This document shows positions 24,403-36,290 of a stretch of DNA of 64,000 nucleotides, piece after piece (the stretch's first letter is position 1; each line of letters begins with the position of its first letter). A program made the position numbers and the translations under genes. The stretch is taken from the NCBI GenBank assembly GCA_013176395.1, contig JABMLP010000033.1:186001-250000 (forward strand), read 5' to 3'. This DNA is from Venturia oleaginea. Its lineage: Eukaryota > Ascomycota > Dothideomycetes > Venturiales > Venturiaceae. The notes beneath the pieces were generated by a model. The model worked only from the letters and a program-made list of their open reading frames with translations. It was not told the origin of the DNA and did no database searches.

Positions 24403-24535
24403 CGACTGATTGAGAAGTTGACACTGGTTGAGTAAGAATATGTTTCAGGAGAGAGACCCAAGGCGACAAAAACACAGAGGTATCTCGCTCAACGCTAACC
24501 TCGCCGATTTTGATTCTGTCTTGGACCTGATCGAT

Positions 24536-24612
24536 CCCGGATCGATATCGTTAAATTTCTGGCAGCTCTAAATTCTCAGATTCCCAGAAGATTACTGCCA
24601 TCGATCTCGAGC
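24536..24612. repeat. Dispersed palindromic element, copy D
   Basis: Left arm GGATCGATATCGTTAAATTT then CTGG, spacer of about 21 bp, right arm CCCAGAAGATTACTGCCATC continuing to GATCTCGAG. More diverged than copy B. Located in the 3' flank of the DUF7703 gene. Confidence 0.7.
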
Positions 24613-25174
24613 TGAGGGCATCTGGTAGCAAAAGTGCTCGGCTTGACTCACTCTTTCTGCGATAGTCTTGTCGGAAGTTGAAAGGACACAGACTCACCGC
24701 CGCTATAATACCCCAGATTACAAAACTTTGTCGCTGGATACCCCGCGATTTCCTAAGTGGATTGAGAGGATTCGTCCAACGTCGTTGCCAAGGTAAGCCA
24801 TCCAAGACCACTGAGCTCTTTCCTTCGACACAGGCCATCAATTATGTCAGTCACCTCAATGCACAGACAATCAGAACAGACTGGCCGGGAAATGGCAACA
24901 GTATGGTCGGTATCGCTAGGTCCCTGCGACTTCCCAAACAGGTTGGTTATCAATATCGATGGTAATTTGGAAATGTTGCATCGAAATGCGTTGATTCCTA
25001 GGTCGTGGGCCCACTGCGAAGCCCCCTTTGTTCCTTCCATCGATGTAGGTAAACAGATAGCTCATCTCATCGCCCAAACAATCTCCAACCAACATCAATT
25101 TTTTTATTTCGATTGCCCGTATACTACACCATCTGTCAATTCTAATCATACCCCACCATCAATTCAATCCAGTC
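24613..25174. other. Intergenic region
   Basis: No supported gene. The right part (25110-25174) is C/A-rich and probably the leader of the next gene. Confidence 0.5.
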
Positions 25175-26014
25175 ATGGCACCATCGAAGAAACGTGGCGC
25201 TCCAAAAAGTACGAGTAGGAGAGGTGGCAAGAGGTCCAGAAAGAATCCCCCTCGAGGTCTGGAAGACGAGCCACAAGAACCAGAAATTAAACTCGAAGTT
25301 GAGCCCGAAGTTGTGTCCGAAGTTGAACCAGAAGTTGAACCCGAAGTTGGACCCGAAGTTGAGCCCGAAGCACCAAAACGCGAGGCAGGTTCCGAAGATA
25401 TAATATCCGTCGTTCCATCAGTCCCCACTCCAGGCGCGCCTTCATCCAGTATAGAAGACGCCGAACTCCCAGAATTACCCACTGATTCCATCCTCTACGA
25501 TCCATATTTCCATACATATTCTGGGCGACTCGGATCTAGTGACCATAATTCTCCTGTCCCGACTCCTAATCCATACCCTGAGATGACTCCTGAGCGAATC
25601 GGATCTAGTGGCCAGACTTCTCCTGTCCCAACTCCTAATCCATACCTTGAGATGACTCCGGGACCAGGAATCGACTCCACGCCCCAGACTTCAATCCCAC
25701 CACCTGCTGGAGAAGAGGGCCTTGATTCCCCACCAATCTACTTCTCCGAATTGTCCATGGTTGCTTTGGATTCAATAGGACGGGGAATATTCGATGAAAT
25801 GGCTAGGAGGATTAGGCTTAAGGACAGGGCGCTTCAGGCAGTGACTGGGGAAACCGAAGGGGAGATTCGAAGGTAGGCATTCACTACTGAATGTCGTAAT
25901 ACGAGACTGACAATGGAAAGGACCGAGAATGAGGATGACGACGAGAACGAGAATAACGACCAGAACGAGGATGACGACAAGGACGTGGCTGGAATTGAGG
26001 GAGCCACGGTGTAG
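25175..26014 (+). CDS. Low-complexity acidic protein with EPEV repeats
   Basis: Two exons, 25175-25872 and 25921-26014, encode 263 residues. The N-terminus is strongly basic (MAPSKKRGAPKSTSRRGGKR) and could act as a nuclear localisation signal. Residues about 40-65 are tandem (E/S)VEPEV units from a 12-bp DNA repeat. Residues about 115-165 hold two copies of a unit with SSxxxSPVPTPNPYxEMTP. The C-terminal exon is almost entirely Asp, Glu and Asn. No known domain is seen, so this is a probably disordered, lineage-restricted nuclear protein. A further open stretch after an acceptor at about 26055 may be part of it but does not match in phase. Confidence 0.6.
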
Positions 26015-29000
26015 GATTGCGGGATTGTTAAGATGACTTTATTTTTTCTTATAGTCTTGCAATTGAAAGCGATGGCGATAGATTCCCGGCAATTGGTCTT
26101 TTAGTGAGACTTTTGGGCATTCTGCGTTATTGGCATAGAGTGTCTGATACCATGTTGCAGTTCTCAGAGAAAATGGACTGGAAATGGCAATTTGCTATGC
26201 CATCGAGAAGAGTGGACGAACTCGTTAGTAGCATCATTAATACACGAGATCAAATCCTCACTGGTGTCCAAAGAGCCTTCTGGAATGATTTCGACGTTCC
26301 AGTGAACTAGTATTGGAATGGTGATACAGGCTGGTAAGACTGTCACTATTGAGATATAATACAGTTGATGATAATTAATTCTATGTTCCTCGCTTTACAG
26401 TTAGTAAGCTAGCTGTGAATCTGGATGCTCAAAGTGATAGAGTTATTTAACTTACATTATATGTGATGAGGGGCCATTGTTATTGCCATGGCTGCTAGCA
26501 GAACGCCAAGATGTCAGCAGACGCAATTCCACTGAATGACCAGGCATTAAGATTTGATTCTTGAGGCCATGTATAAGTCTTTCTCTGCCAACTTCTCTTT
26601 GTCAATTCATTGTCCATGTCTTCTTCAAAAGCAAAGAGGCTCAACCAATTTGTTTCGCAGTATGGGTTCAAGCAATATTGTGTGATAGGCTTAAAACGGT
26701 ATGGCTGAACAAGCCCCACTAGTTTCGTGGGTAGAGTCGACTTTTTCTTAATCCGCCTGCGTCTTCTTCGGTCTCGTCTCTGATTTGGCAACACAAAAGC
26801 TCCGATCCTAATGATCCCATAACGAACAAACAGCATTGCACCCAACAAGTAAATGCTCCTCCCACTCACGAACAGAAAATTGACCATCATCATAGCCACC
26901 AATAATGATAGGAGTATTTCTGTGATGCGGCGCTCGCTACCACATGGTCGATCGAGTTGAACTTATCTTCAGCGCAGAAGAAGACGACACAAGCCGAGGT
27001 TATCAGAAGCATGACAGAAGCCTGCATGCTGATTTGAAATTCTTCGGAATGGCTGTAGCTGTTGTGGTTTTCGACAAAAGTATTTTGAGAAGCTGGGCCT
27101 CCGTAAGTCAGTGAATCGGTGACTTTGATCGGATTCATTCGAAACGAACATTGGAATTTTATTCGCTCAGGATAAGAGAAGAACTGAAAAAGCTGACGAT
27201 GAATTCTTGAAACAATGAAGAGAAAAGAAGCAGAGCTGAAGCAGACGTTTTTATCTGTCCATCCATATTAAATTGCCAGATAGGTGGATCTGAGGGATTG
27301 AAATCATTTGGAGAGGTTGTGATGGATGGACAAAAGTCTAGCCTCGTCAGGTCATCGTGATGCTCAAGAGATCCAACCTTGCGTACGTAGCCGGCCTTGC
27401 TTCGCATCAAGCGCTCGTCCAATGCTGCGGCTCGTACCGAGCCTAGGACTATTGTATTTACAGAGGGGCTGATTTCGCGCCCAGAGATGATCGTCGAGAC
27501 GTATCGACGAAATTTCGAGGTAGGAATACGGGTCCGATATACAGAAGATGAGCAAAGAATTAGAGTCATCGCTTATCGCGGCCAGAAGGCAAGCCACCAG
27601 GTACAGAAGATACCTGAGCGATAGCAAGGTCTCACGCCGCAGCGAAAACCGGAACATCTGTCTATCTTCAATAACAGCCTCATACAAATGGTGAATTGGA
27701 TGCACGATACCCCTCCTTCAGGTAGTCACACAGCCGACACTGAAGCTCATCGTGATCTGAAGGCGGTTCATTCCTCACAATCTAGCAGCGGCCTTTTGAC
27801 GCTCAAATTGGAATGATTCGAGGTTTATGTCCTAGTTAAGGCCACTTGCGCTTGTCTAAGTTTCCAACTGAGATGTGGTCGATGGCGATATTTGGCGGCA
27901 TGAATGACAGCAAGGGCAATTTCAGACTAGATTCACATCGTTCTGATCCATTTTAGATGATTTTGGCCGAGGATGGTGAGTTGAGAAGAGAAAATGGTTG
28001 ATAAGAAAAAGACGGAGTGAGAAATGAGTTTCCTTGATGATCTATTAGTGTCGCTGAGTCATCATCGGTTTGATTCCGGTTAAATATCACCCCTCGACCT
28101 GTCTTCGTCACCTAGAACTTTGTGAAGATTTGAGAGAGTATATCGGTAAGGTTGATAGTTATAAGAGGTAGGGAACTCATATTCTACAAAAAGGGGATAC
28201 CAATATCTTGTCCTTCCGCCAGTAATGTCCAAAAGATCTCCATATCCACGTACGGTTGGTTGTATTCCTCTTCTGCGTGACTGGCAAGCAGCCATTGTGC
28301 TTGGAGGAAACCGGTGAACTGGGTCAAGTCATAATACTTGCTTCAGCAGACGCAAGAGCAAACATCATATCAATCGAGCTGCCCAATGGCAAGCTACAAG
28401 AGGGATTGGATGACGGCTTCGAGGGCCTCGGCAGCGAATACAAAAGATTTGAATGCGAGCCCAATTGACCACATTGGAAACGTCTGTTTGAGGCCCCGAC
28501 TCTGATCAACAGATTGAAAACACACAGTGTGACCAGTGTGTTGAAGTGACAAGCAACCAGGCATACATCCCAGCTCTAAATTGCAGTCCCAGTTTCTCCC
28601 CACTTTATGAGTCAACTCTTCGAACAACCGAGATCGTGTAAGCTTCCGATACAATACTTGATTAAACACAAGAGACAAATCAATTCAATGAGTGTTTAGC
28701 AATATTTCGAGATTGGGGGTGTAAGGACTTCGTCGAATTCGGTACTCGATAGAACTGGGCTAGTTATAATTCTCGTAATGGGTGTGCTGTGACAAGGTTT
28801 GTAAAGAAGGCGGAGTAATGTATAGATGACAAAGGTGGACAGTGGAAAGAAATAATACGGTATTGCTTCGTCACAGTCAGTCATCTCACGGGGGAGCGTC
28901 TCGTTGATATTGTTCAACTTCTAGCTTTCGATTTTGCTATCCTTGCTTCACCATTGTGAGAGCCACTTTGTTTTCGGCGATTACTTGTCTTGATGCCCTC

Positions 29001-29024
29001 CGTAACATGCACTAGCTAAGGCAT
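26015..29024. other. Gene-poor 3-kb region
   Basis: No intact gene is supported. An open plus-strand stretch (26056-26310) ends in MPSRRVDELVSSIINTRDQI. A minus-strand ORF at 27159-27569 has a piece (YVSTIISGREISPSVNTIVLG) that resembles the start of leucine-rich parts in fungal F-box proteins. Both may be relics. Confidence 0.4.
26495..27138 (-). pseudogene. Possible frameshifted small membrane protein
   Basis: Two overlapping minus-strand frames look like one protein. The first (from ATG 27138) has a hydrophobic helix (SVMLLITSACVVFFCA). The second continues with ILLSLLVAMMMVNFLFVSG and SIYLLGAMLFVRYGIIRIGAF, then a basic stretch (RRDRRRRRRIKKK). Near 26925 the frame must shift by one base to join them, and no canonical intron fits. 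Could be a decayed three-helix protein or a chance overlap. Family unknown. Confidence 0.3.
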
Positions 29025-29612
29025 TTACTCGTCATCCTCCTCCTCAGCATCCTGCATGACGTTGAAGAAGCGGAGCTCGTAGACACCCGGGAATGTGGAG
29101 ACGACACGGAGCCAGTCACGGAGCTGCTGCTTCTTGAGGAACTTTTTCGTACTATGCCATTGTCAGTCTTGTGCTCCAGATGCCTATGATTGCGTCCGAC
29201 GTACAGGTACTTCAAGTAGCGTCCGGAGAATTCTTGGTGTGCGACGACCTCGATCTTGCCCTCGCCTTGCTGGGAGATGACAATGGTTTCGCCCAGGTTT
29301 CCAGTGCGGCCGTCAACCTTGATGCGATCGTGGAGGAACTTCTCGAAGGCGGAGAGATCAAAGATCTTGTCATTGACAGGGGAAGAGCAGTTGATGATGA
29401 ACTGTGCGCGCATTTGAATTAGTACGTTGCTCTTGATGCGAGGAGAGGAGGATATTGAGCATTACCTTCTTGGTGACCTTCTGGCCCTTCTTGCCTGCCT
29501 TTGCGGCGGTTGGTCGTTTCTGTCATTGCACTTAGCCTACTGTTCTTGATGCTGGTGTCGCACGAAGACAACACCATGCAAACAGCAAAGCGATACATAC
29601 TGTGGCAACCAT
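29025..29612 (-). CDS. rpl22: 60S ribosomal protein eL22
   Basis: Four exons on the minus strand, 29612-29601, 29519-29466, 29401-29205 and 29151-29025, encode 129 residues. The first exon is only 12 nt (MVAT), typical of fungal ribosomal protein genes. Recognisable eL22 segments: basic N-terminus [12 protein letters not shown], then [49 protein letters not shown] and [10 protein letters not shown], ending in an acidic tail AEEEDDE. The protein is a component of the large cytosolic ribosomal subunit. It stands alone between gene-poor stretches. The short first exon and several early introns fit intron-regulated expression of ribosomal protein genes, but that is inference. Confidence 0.96.
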
Positions 29613-31013
29613 TGTGAATGAATTGAGAATCGCAAAGATGTGGTTATCCTGCGCTTAAAGTTTTGAAGGGTGATTTCCAAAATTGTGGTGGGCTGGTGGC
29701 TTTCGGAGAAAATCTTGGCAACCAGCACGTGACAGACATTGACTAGCCGGATTGGGTTGGTGCCCCTCTCCCCACATCAATCCAATCTTCCATCCACTCC
29801 TTTCCTCGCACTCGCATCACCAACGTCAAAGTCTCTGGCTGTCCGGTCTTCTTCACATGCTCTACGCCTCCCTCATTTTTGAAATTCAATCCCTTGATCA
29901 GAAAATCAGGTTCTTCTTAGCCCACCGACTTCTTCTTCTCATGATTCGAGACGACAACATTTGCCCCCCGCCACAGTGCCAAATTGAATGAACTGTGTTC
30001 CCAGCTGAGCGGGCGTTGATAGTAACTATCTCAACTAGTCTGTAATCATGATGCGGGAATCCTTCTTTTTGTTCCTATTAATATTTTGAGCAGCACAAGC
30101 AATGCTTATTTAGTACTAGCAGGAGCGGACGCTGCCTAGCTTGTTTTGTGTACATTACCCTTCTTCACCAGCCTCCACAGACACTCTATTTTCCTTCGGA
30201 TCACATCCTCTGGCGAGTCTACCGTGTTCGATGACTATCGAGTTAGCTGGCTGTGATTCACGATGTCATTCTACCACCCCTGATGAATTCAACAGATCAA
30301 CGCTAGTGCTGTCAAATTTCAGGTCCCTACTATAGTAGTGTTTGCGCATCATACGCGAACGAGCCTTATCGACGACCAGGCTATGCTTCTATTTTCGTAT
30401 GCAGAAAAAGGAATCGTTCGCAACCAGAACGCCGTTATTGGGTCATATTGAACACACTAGCTTCGATCCGCGAAAGTGAGTAGCAGCTGAAGGTAGGGAA
30501 GTGTCTTCCCCGTTTAAAGACTAATGGTGTAGAGTCTGCTCTCGGTTTGTAAAAGCCTCTGAAGAATCAAGGTCAATCACTCGTATCGCTTTATTTTTTT
30601 GGAGGGAGAACCGTCATCACGACGAAAGAGCACTCTCGGGTCTGTCCCATCTCGATTCTTTGTTGTGGGCTGGGCAGGATCCACATCCAGGCACAATTCT
30701 TTTAGGCCGCACAGGCTATAAAAGGAGATGATTGCCATGCATGCACTATAACGGATATGAGGCACATGAGAAAGTCTGAGTTGCAGCCCTGCAGAACGCC
30801 GGTACACTCAATATGGCGAGCAAGCAGGTGGGCCTAATATCACCTGTGATTCTACCTATCTTCAAGCATTATAGATTGCGAGCTCGGCTATCGTCGCCAC
30901 GGCCGAACTGATAAAAGGTATCGTGAACCCACGCTCGAGTGGTTTCTCACACCAGCAATCATTTCTCTAATCAACCCACTCATTCAATCACTACTCGATC
31001 AGTTCTCAGACAA
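29613..31013. other. 1.4-kb intergenic region
   Basis: No supported gene. It contains the eL22 promoter at its left edge and, near 30940-31013, the A/C-rich leader of the secreted repeat protein. Confidence 0.55.
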
Positions 31014-31487
31014 ATGTCGACTTTAACTCTCCTAAGCATCGCTGTGATCGCACCAGCTGTCCTTGGTCTGCCAGTGCCACAGTACGGATGGCCAGGTCCA
31101 GGCTCGGTCCCAGTGGGCACTGCTACCTTGGGCGGTCTGACGTCCAGCATCACCACAGGGAACGGTGGCTTCAGCTTTGCTGGCCCACCACAACCGAACA
31201 ACCTCCCAGGCTACGACTACAACAAAAACAACAACGGGTATGGGTACCGTGGGGGCGAGACTAGCGTCACCGTGACCACCAGCGGCCGCAGAGGAATCAC
31301 AGCTTCCTCACAATCATACAAGAAGGCAAAGCGCCATGAGCCAGAACCACAACAGGCCCAAGGATATGGATCTTGGTTCAGCGGCCTCTTCGGAAACTAC
31401 GGCTCTGGAAAGCCATCCGACGCTCCCGTCGGAACAGCGACTATGGGTGGCTTGACCAGCTCCATCAATCTCGGAGGTCACAAGTAG
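31014..31487 (+). CDS. Small secreted protein with duplicated PVGTAT.GGLTSSI motif
   Basis: Single exon, 157 residues. The ATG at 31014 starts a clear signal peptide (MSTLTLLSIAVIAPAVLG) with likely cleavage before LPVPQ; the frame is open 25 codons upstream, but only this start gives a signal peptide. The mature part is Gly/Tyr/Asn-rich. A 14-residue motif occurs twice, near each end: PVGTATLGGLTSSI and PVGTATMGGLTSSI. A KKAKR dibasic site (possible Kex2 cleavage) lies between them and separates a basic middle from the tail with QGYGSWFSGLFGNYGSG. No cysteines follow the signal. Role unknown; secreted structural or processed peptide precursor are options. Confidence 0.72.
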   Translation: MSTLTLLSIAVIAPAVLGLPVPQYGWPGPGSVPVGTATLGGLTSSITTGNGGFSFAGPPQPNNLPGYDYNKNNNGYGYRGGETSVTVTTSGRRGITASSQSYKKAKRHEPEPQQAQGYGSWFSGLFGNYGSGKPSDAPVGTATMGGLTSSINLGGHK

Positions 31488-31829
31488 AGGCACGTTGGCG
31501 TTGCGGCTATGGGGGGGGATTGTGAACATCCATTACTCTCCAGCAGAGCATTCTTGGGCACCAGAGTAATCCAGCTTATGAGGAGTCTCCGTCGTGTGAG
31601 GGAGGTTATTAGGATGAGCAACAGAAGTTCGGTCAAGGTGTCTTTTGTCTGCAATGCCGGCGAGTTCGTTTCCATGTAAATATAATCTTCGTAAACAGTT
31701 CTATACACATTTGTCTTGAATCTTCGAGTTGCTTTTGTCTCAACAGCCCAACCTGTGTTGCTTCGTGAACTCTGCCGCATCACTTGATCTCCTCGTCTTC
31801 AACAGCTAGAACCATTCCATCACACTCGA

Positions 31830-31900
31830 TTCGAGATGGATATCGATAGTTTTCCGGAGAAAATATGAAAGAATCGCCAGAAAACTAAACATTTCGAGTT
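31830..31900. repeat. Dispersed palindromic element, copy E
   Basis: Left arm TTCGAGATGGATATCGATAG followed by TTTTCCGG, loop of about 19 bp, right arm CCAGAAAACTAAACATTTCG ending AGTT. Diverged but in the same arm-loop-arm order as the other copies. Lies between the secreted repeat protein and the RFTS gene. Confidence 0.6.
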
Positions 31901-32053
31901 AAAAGTGAGGGACTCGACCTATCTCGAGGAACCATTTCGACAACTGGGAAAGGTAGAGAGGGAAATAATATAACGACTTCATTATTGGAAGCTGGGCTTT
32001 GGTGATCTTGGAGTTTTCCCTCTTGGCTGTTGTTGCCCATGACTCGTGTGTGA

Positions 32054-34387
32054 GTGGCTGTGGTTGCTCCATCACCAACCAAACGCGCTAAAACCCCAAA
32101 TCTCGAAAGCCGGCGGAAAGCCATCGCCATCTTCTCTTCTTACGCATATCCTACCTCTCGACAGCATGTTCACGACCCCGACATCACCATGGCGAACGTC
32201 GTACCAATCCCTGAGAACAAGATTCTTAAATCGCGAGACCCTACCGATAACGACGAGAACAATTGGACCACTTTCGACCTCCGCAACGTCGAGGTCGTGA
32301 ACAAGAGGGGAAACCTGGTGAATCTTCTCCGTGCGGATGCCAACCACCCCGTTACTATTACGGGAACGCTTCAGGTATCCAAGGGAGATGTGGGGCTTCG
32401 TAAGTACAGTCGTTCATACTCTCTGACGGTTAAAGCTTCGTCGCATGCCTCATCATGCCGAGCTTTATTGACGCGCTTTGCAGTACTGCCCACCGCGACG
32501 AATTCCAAGAATACCATAATCCAAGTGAAGAACGTCACACACTTTGCATACGGAGCCTACGAGAACGGCGATGTCGATTTCTGGGCAGCTGGTTTGGCGG
32601 GATGGCATTGCATCAAGCCTGCAAAGAGCTATACGGCCATTTTTCATGATATGATTGAGGCTGTTCATATATTCTACTTCATCGCTGATTCATATGGAGG
32701 CCAAGAGAGACCGAAGTGGGATGAGCTATTCGCAAACGTGAGTTTGAAATCGACTTGTCTTCACGAGCCGAACTGACCAGAGAACAGTACGCTCGGATTC
32801 ATCATATCAATTCCAAGGCTGCAGCGGAAAAGATATATTCGCACGGTCAATTTCTGGCATCAAGGATGTTGAAAGGTGAGGAAGGCATAAAATGGGGACA
32901 TACGTCGTTCTATCAGCATTTGCGGAAGATGCAACCAGTAAGTCAAATTTCAAAGCACCTATTCTACCGGCTGACGTGGTGCGAATAGACCTCTTTTGGA
33001 CTTGATGCACCAACTCCTGCTCCTACGACCAAACTTGCGCCCGCGCAAGGAGCCCCAGCCCGAAGCACATTGTCTCGTGCTGCTCCCACTGTACAATGTC
33101 GATCCATGTCATTACGAGCCACGAAACCAAACACTATGGCGCGATCTGCTGAAATGAGACCCTCAAGGAATTCGAGACGATCACGATTAACAGAAGCCGA
33201 AGAGCTGGCGGCCACGAGATTACGAGAGACCCGGAATTCTCAACATCGTGGGCCTCTTTTGAATGAGGTCAACAAGTCAAAAGCCAGGGATCTGTGGAAA
33301 TTCATGCAAAAGACGGTCAATAACAGTCGCCCATCTGCAGCAGATGTTACATTGGACAGTCTCGCCCACTCTCTTGTGCAATTCTACACGTTCGAGGACA
33401 AAGATAGAGCGACGGAATTTTTGCAAGTTCTCGCGGCAGATCTGATACCCCTGATGCAGTCTAAACGGCGGCGCGCGTACGACTGGCCGAATCTGCCGAT
33501 ATACGACGACCTGGTTGAGTCTAAGCCAACAGCTGCAACGAAACGAAGAGTAGCGGCGATGGAATTGGAGCTTCGAGCGCACCCATTGAGCGACGCGGAG
33601 GAGGAGGCAGTCTCTTCTGCAGAAAGCGAATCATCTGAAGAAGAAGTATTAGACGAAACAGAAGACCATCATTCCATGTCTGTGCTCCGACCGAAGAGCG
33701 GCACAAAATTTTCTGGGAAGGCTGCTTCACGGAAAGGGAAAGGCAAAGCGCCCCAAAGAGACGATAACAACCCTCCAGACGACGATACCGAAGTCATGGA
33801 CATTGATACACCATCAAAACGAAAGAGCGTCTCGGAGGACGAAGAAGATGAAGAAAGTCATCCTCGCAAGCGATTTACTCGAAGTCAAGGTGATCACGAT
33901 CAAGACCTCGAAGATCTCGAATTCGAAGCACAACAAGCGAAATCTACTGGTCTTCCACTTCGAAATAAGTCACAAACTAATGGGGCGAAACTGAATGTCG
34001 CGCCGCCAGTCGTAATTTCGGAACCCATATTCACAACGAGAGCTCAAGAGCCTGGAGATGTATGGACGTGTCCGCGCGAAGGCTGTTTGCACAAAGTTTA
34101 TGGTGCGAGTAACAATGGAGCGCTCATCAAGGAGCATCATCTTGAGCATGATGAGGTTTTCAACCTTGTGAGGAGTGAGGAGAATAGAACGAATCTCCCT
34201 GTTAGGTATGTTTTCCTTGACGTCTTTCGCCTGTTACATGGCTAACGTGATAAACAGTGCACTTTTGAAACGAATACGAGAAATGGCAGAGTCGCAACAT
34301 GGGCTGCGACTGGGACAGATGGGGATGGGCGGAGACAACTCTCCGATGACTACGATATTTCCGGCGCCTATCATAAGGAGGGTGTAA
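32054..34387 (+). CDS. RFTS-domain protein with C-terminal zinc finger (Raf2-like candidate)
   Basis: Five exons, 32054-32399, 32484-32737, 32788-32937, 32989-34205 and 34258-34387, encode 698 residues; a second in-frame ATG at 32189 is also possible. Residues about 50-235 match the replication-foci targeting domain of DNMT1-type proteins (TFDLRNVEVVNKRG, then THFAYGAYENGDVDFWAAGLAGWHCI and AVHIFYFIADSY). A disordered acidic and basic middle follows (SESSEEEVLDETED, DTPSKRKSVSEDEEDEE). Near residue 610 is a C2H2-like finger (WTCPREGCLHKVY, then HHLEH). No methyltransferase domain is present. The order RFTS, linker, zinc finger recalls fission-yeast Raf2 of the CLRC H3K9 methylation complex, so a heterochromatin adaptor role is inferred. 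How close the homology is cannot be judged without a search. Confidence 0.78.
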
Positions 34388-35854
34388 TGTCACGATGGTT
34401 TGATTTATGGGAAGGCATTGGGAAGCAAATTTCTGGATGGACCGGCGTCTTATGCTTTTGATATACCCGATCTGCACATGTTTGGCTTGGGTGGGCAGTG
34501 GGATGCGGTATTCTTGACGAGGCATCATCTGTAGCGTATCCTTTCTCTTTGCCTTGGGCGGATGGGATGGGGTGTATTCGGGAATGATTTATGCTAATTT
34601 ATCAATTCTTGACTATTCGAAAATGGTGTCCTCCAGCGTCTTTGGCTCGATCCCATCAAAGCTAAATCTCTTGCAAGTTCATATTCGAGACCTAGTAGTA
34701 CTGGCGTAACAAAGTGAGTTTAACCTTTGCGGCTCATGATTTTCTTTGCATTTTTCGCTGAACTTGAGAAGGGTTCATTAGGTTATGGGTAAGTCTTGTG
34801 TTTGCGGCGATACTACAAATCTGATATTAGCAACCTCAAATGGTTTCTCTGCATGTTCGCTGGGTCTAATGCAGAGAGTGTTGGTATGATTTTCTGGCCA
34901 GACTCCGCCTGTATCACCTTGTGAAGGGTATGGGTGGGATTGGAGGCGGGTCGGTATTGTGTTTATGAGCGGTCTCTCAAGCGATGGACGGAGGCGGGAT
35001 GGACGAGGGGTCGTAAATTGAGGAAGATGAAGCAGTAGCAGCGAGTCTGTGGTGGGACAATTTCTTTTTCTAGCTTGAGCTATTATCAGCACCAGTGATG
35101 GCGGGATGAGATGGTTTCTCTTCCTTGCCAGATTTATTTTGGGGGTCAAGTTCATGAGGAAGGAGAGGGAATCGACGGATATGAGGTTGATGGAGATGAG
35201 GTATCGGAAGTCGGTCGTGAGGCTACACCTGGACTGTCACGGCTGGTCACGGCTGGGCACGGCTGGTCACGAAGGCTGGTGGTATCTCTCGCTCCAAGTA
35301 AACGGAAAGGATGGGCAACATGTGCTGCCATGCTACGGGTATTTACAGCGCTCACTACATTGATTCGGGCTTTGCTTGGATATGAGCTGGAATGAAATCG
35401 TTAGACTTCAAGGCGAGGAAATTGCATTTGGGGGGTCATTGGATTCCACCTGTAATTACCCATTAGCTAGCAAGCCATGGCTGAGTACAAAAACTTTGAT
35501 TGGTCTAAGAATGAAGATTAGATTTCAATTTTCATGGAACCTTAGCGTACGCAAATTGACGTGGTGAATATTATTCAGTCCCCTTCATTACCATTCGAAC
35601 ATAAATTGTATTTGTCGTATCCTTGGCACTGACAGGGGCGGTGCAATTTCTGCATCTCAAGGATACCTACCTCAATGTTCGAAGAAAACCAAGAACAATC
35701 AAGAATACAAGAGACTTATCCATATATGTTTATTTCATTATCATTTCATTACTATTTCATACACGTGTACAAAGCCGAATCAACAGTATGACTCGCATTT
35801 GGTATAACAACCCCCATCCAGAGACTATCAATTATTCTACCAAACAACTTTACC
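34388..35854. other. 1.5-kb intergenic region
   Basis: No supported gene. It contains a short 10-bp tandem repeat at 35241-35270. Confidence 0.5.
35241..35270. repeat. 10-bp tandem repeat
   Basis: Three copies of GGCTGGTCAC (one with G for T), plus flanking partial copies. Non-coding. Confidence 0.7.
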
Positions 35855-36007
35855 ATGACGCCACACCCCAAGCCCGCTGACGATGAAACGCAAGCAGACT
35901 TCCTCTCCCTTCCGACTGAATTTCGTCAAGCCATCCTCCTCGAAACCTGGAACTACAATAGTCCCGCAAGGTTTGAAAAAGAAGGAACTAGCTATTCTGA
36001 TGAATGA
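35855..36007 (+). pseudogene. F-box/2EXR-like N-terminal fragment
   Basis: ATG at 35855 opens a 50-residue frame that includes FLSLPTEFRQAILLETW, the start of an F-box/2EXR-type domain, then stops at 36005-36007. No continuation of the usual length follows. A second relic of the same kind lies 284 bp downstream. Probably a decayed gene. Confidence 0.45.
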
Positions 36008-36290
36008 GTTGGCACTTGAATCTACTTGGGCGAGAAGTAGCCTTACTCCGAAAAGTCCGTAGAACTAGGAAGGGCTTCTCAATTCCCATTTTACCCATCC
36101 TCAAGATCCGAAACAAGGATTTAACAAAGCAAGCAAGCTACCTCAAAGAGAGACTTGTAAAAACAATTCAATCAGGACAGGTTTCAGCCGGCTAAATCAA
36201 GCTATAAGTGAACATCTCAGCCTCTTCCAATAATAGCATCAACAATCAAGTTATCACACCATATCTTCGTAATAACCACACTATTAAACC

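Noticed and set aside
28080..28678. Minus-strand frame with three stops that might be an old gene
   Set aside because: Stretches such as QWLLASHAEEEYNQPYVDMEIF look protein-like, but no family, start or splice pattern could be defended.
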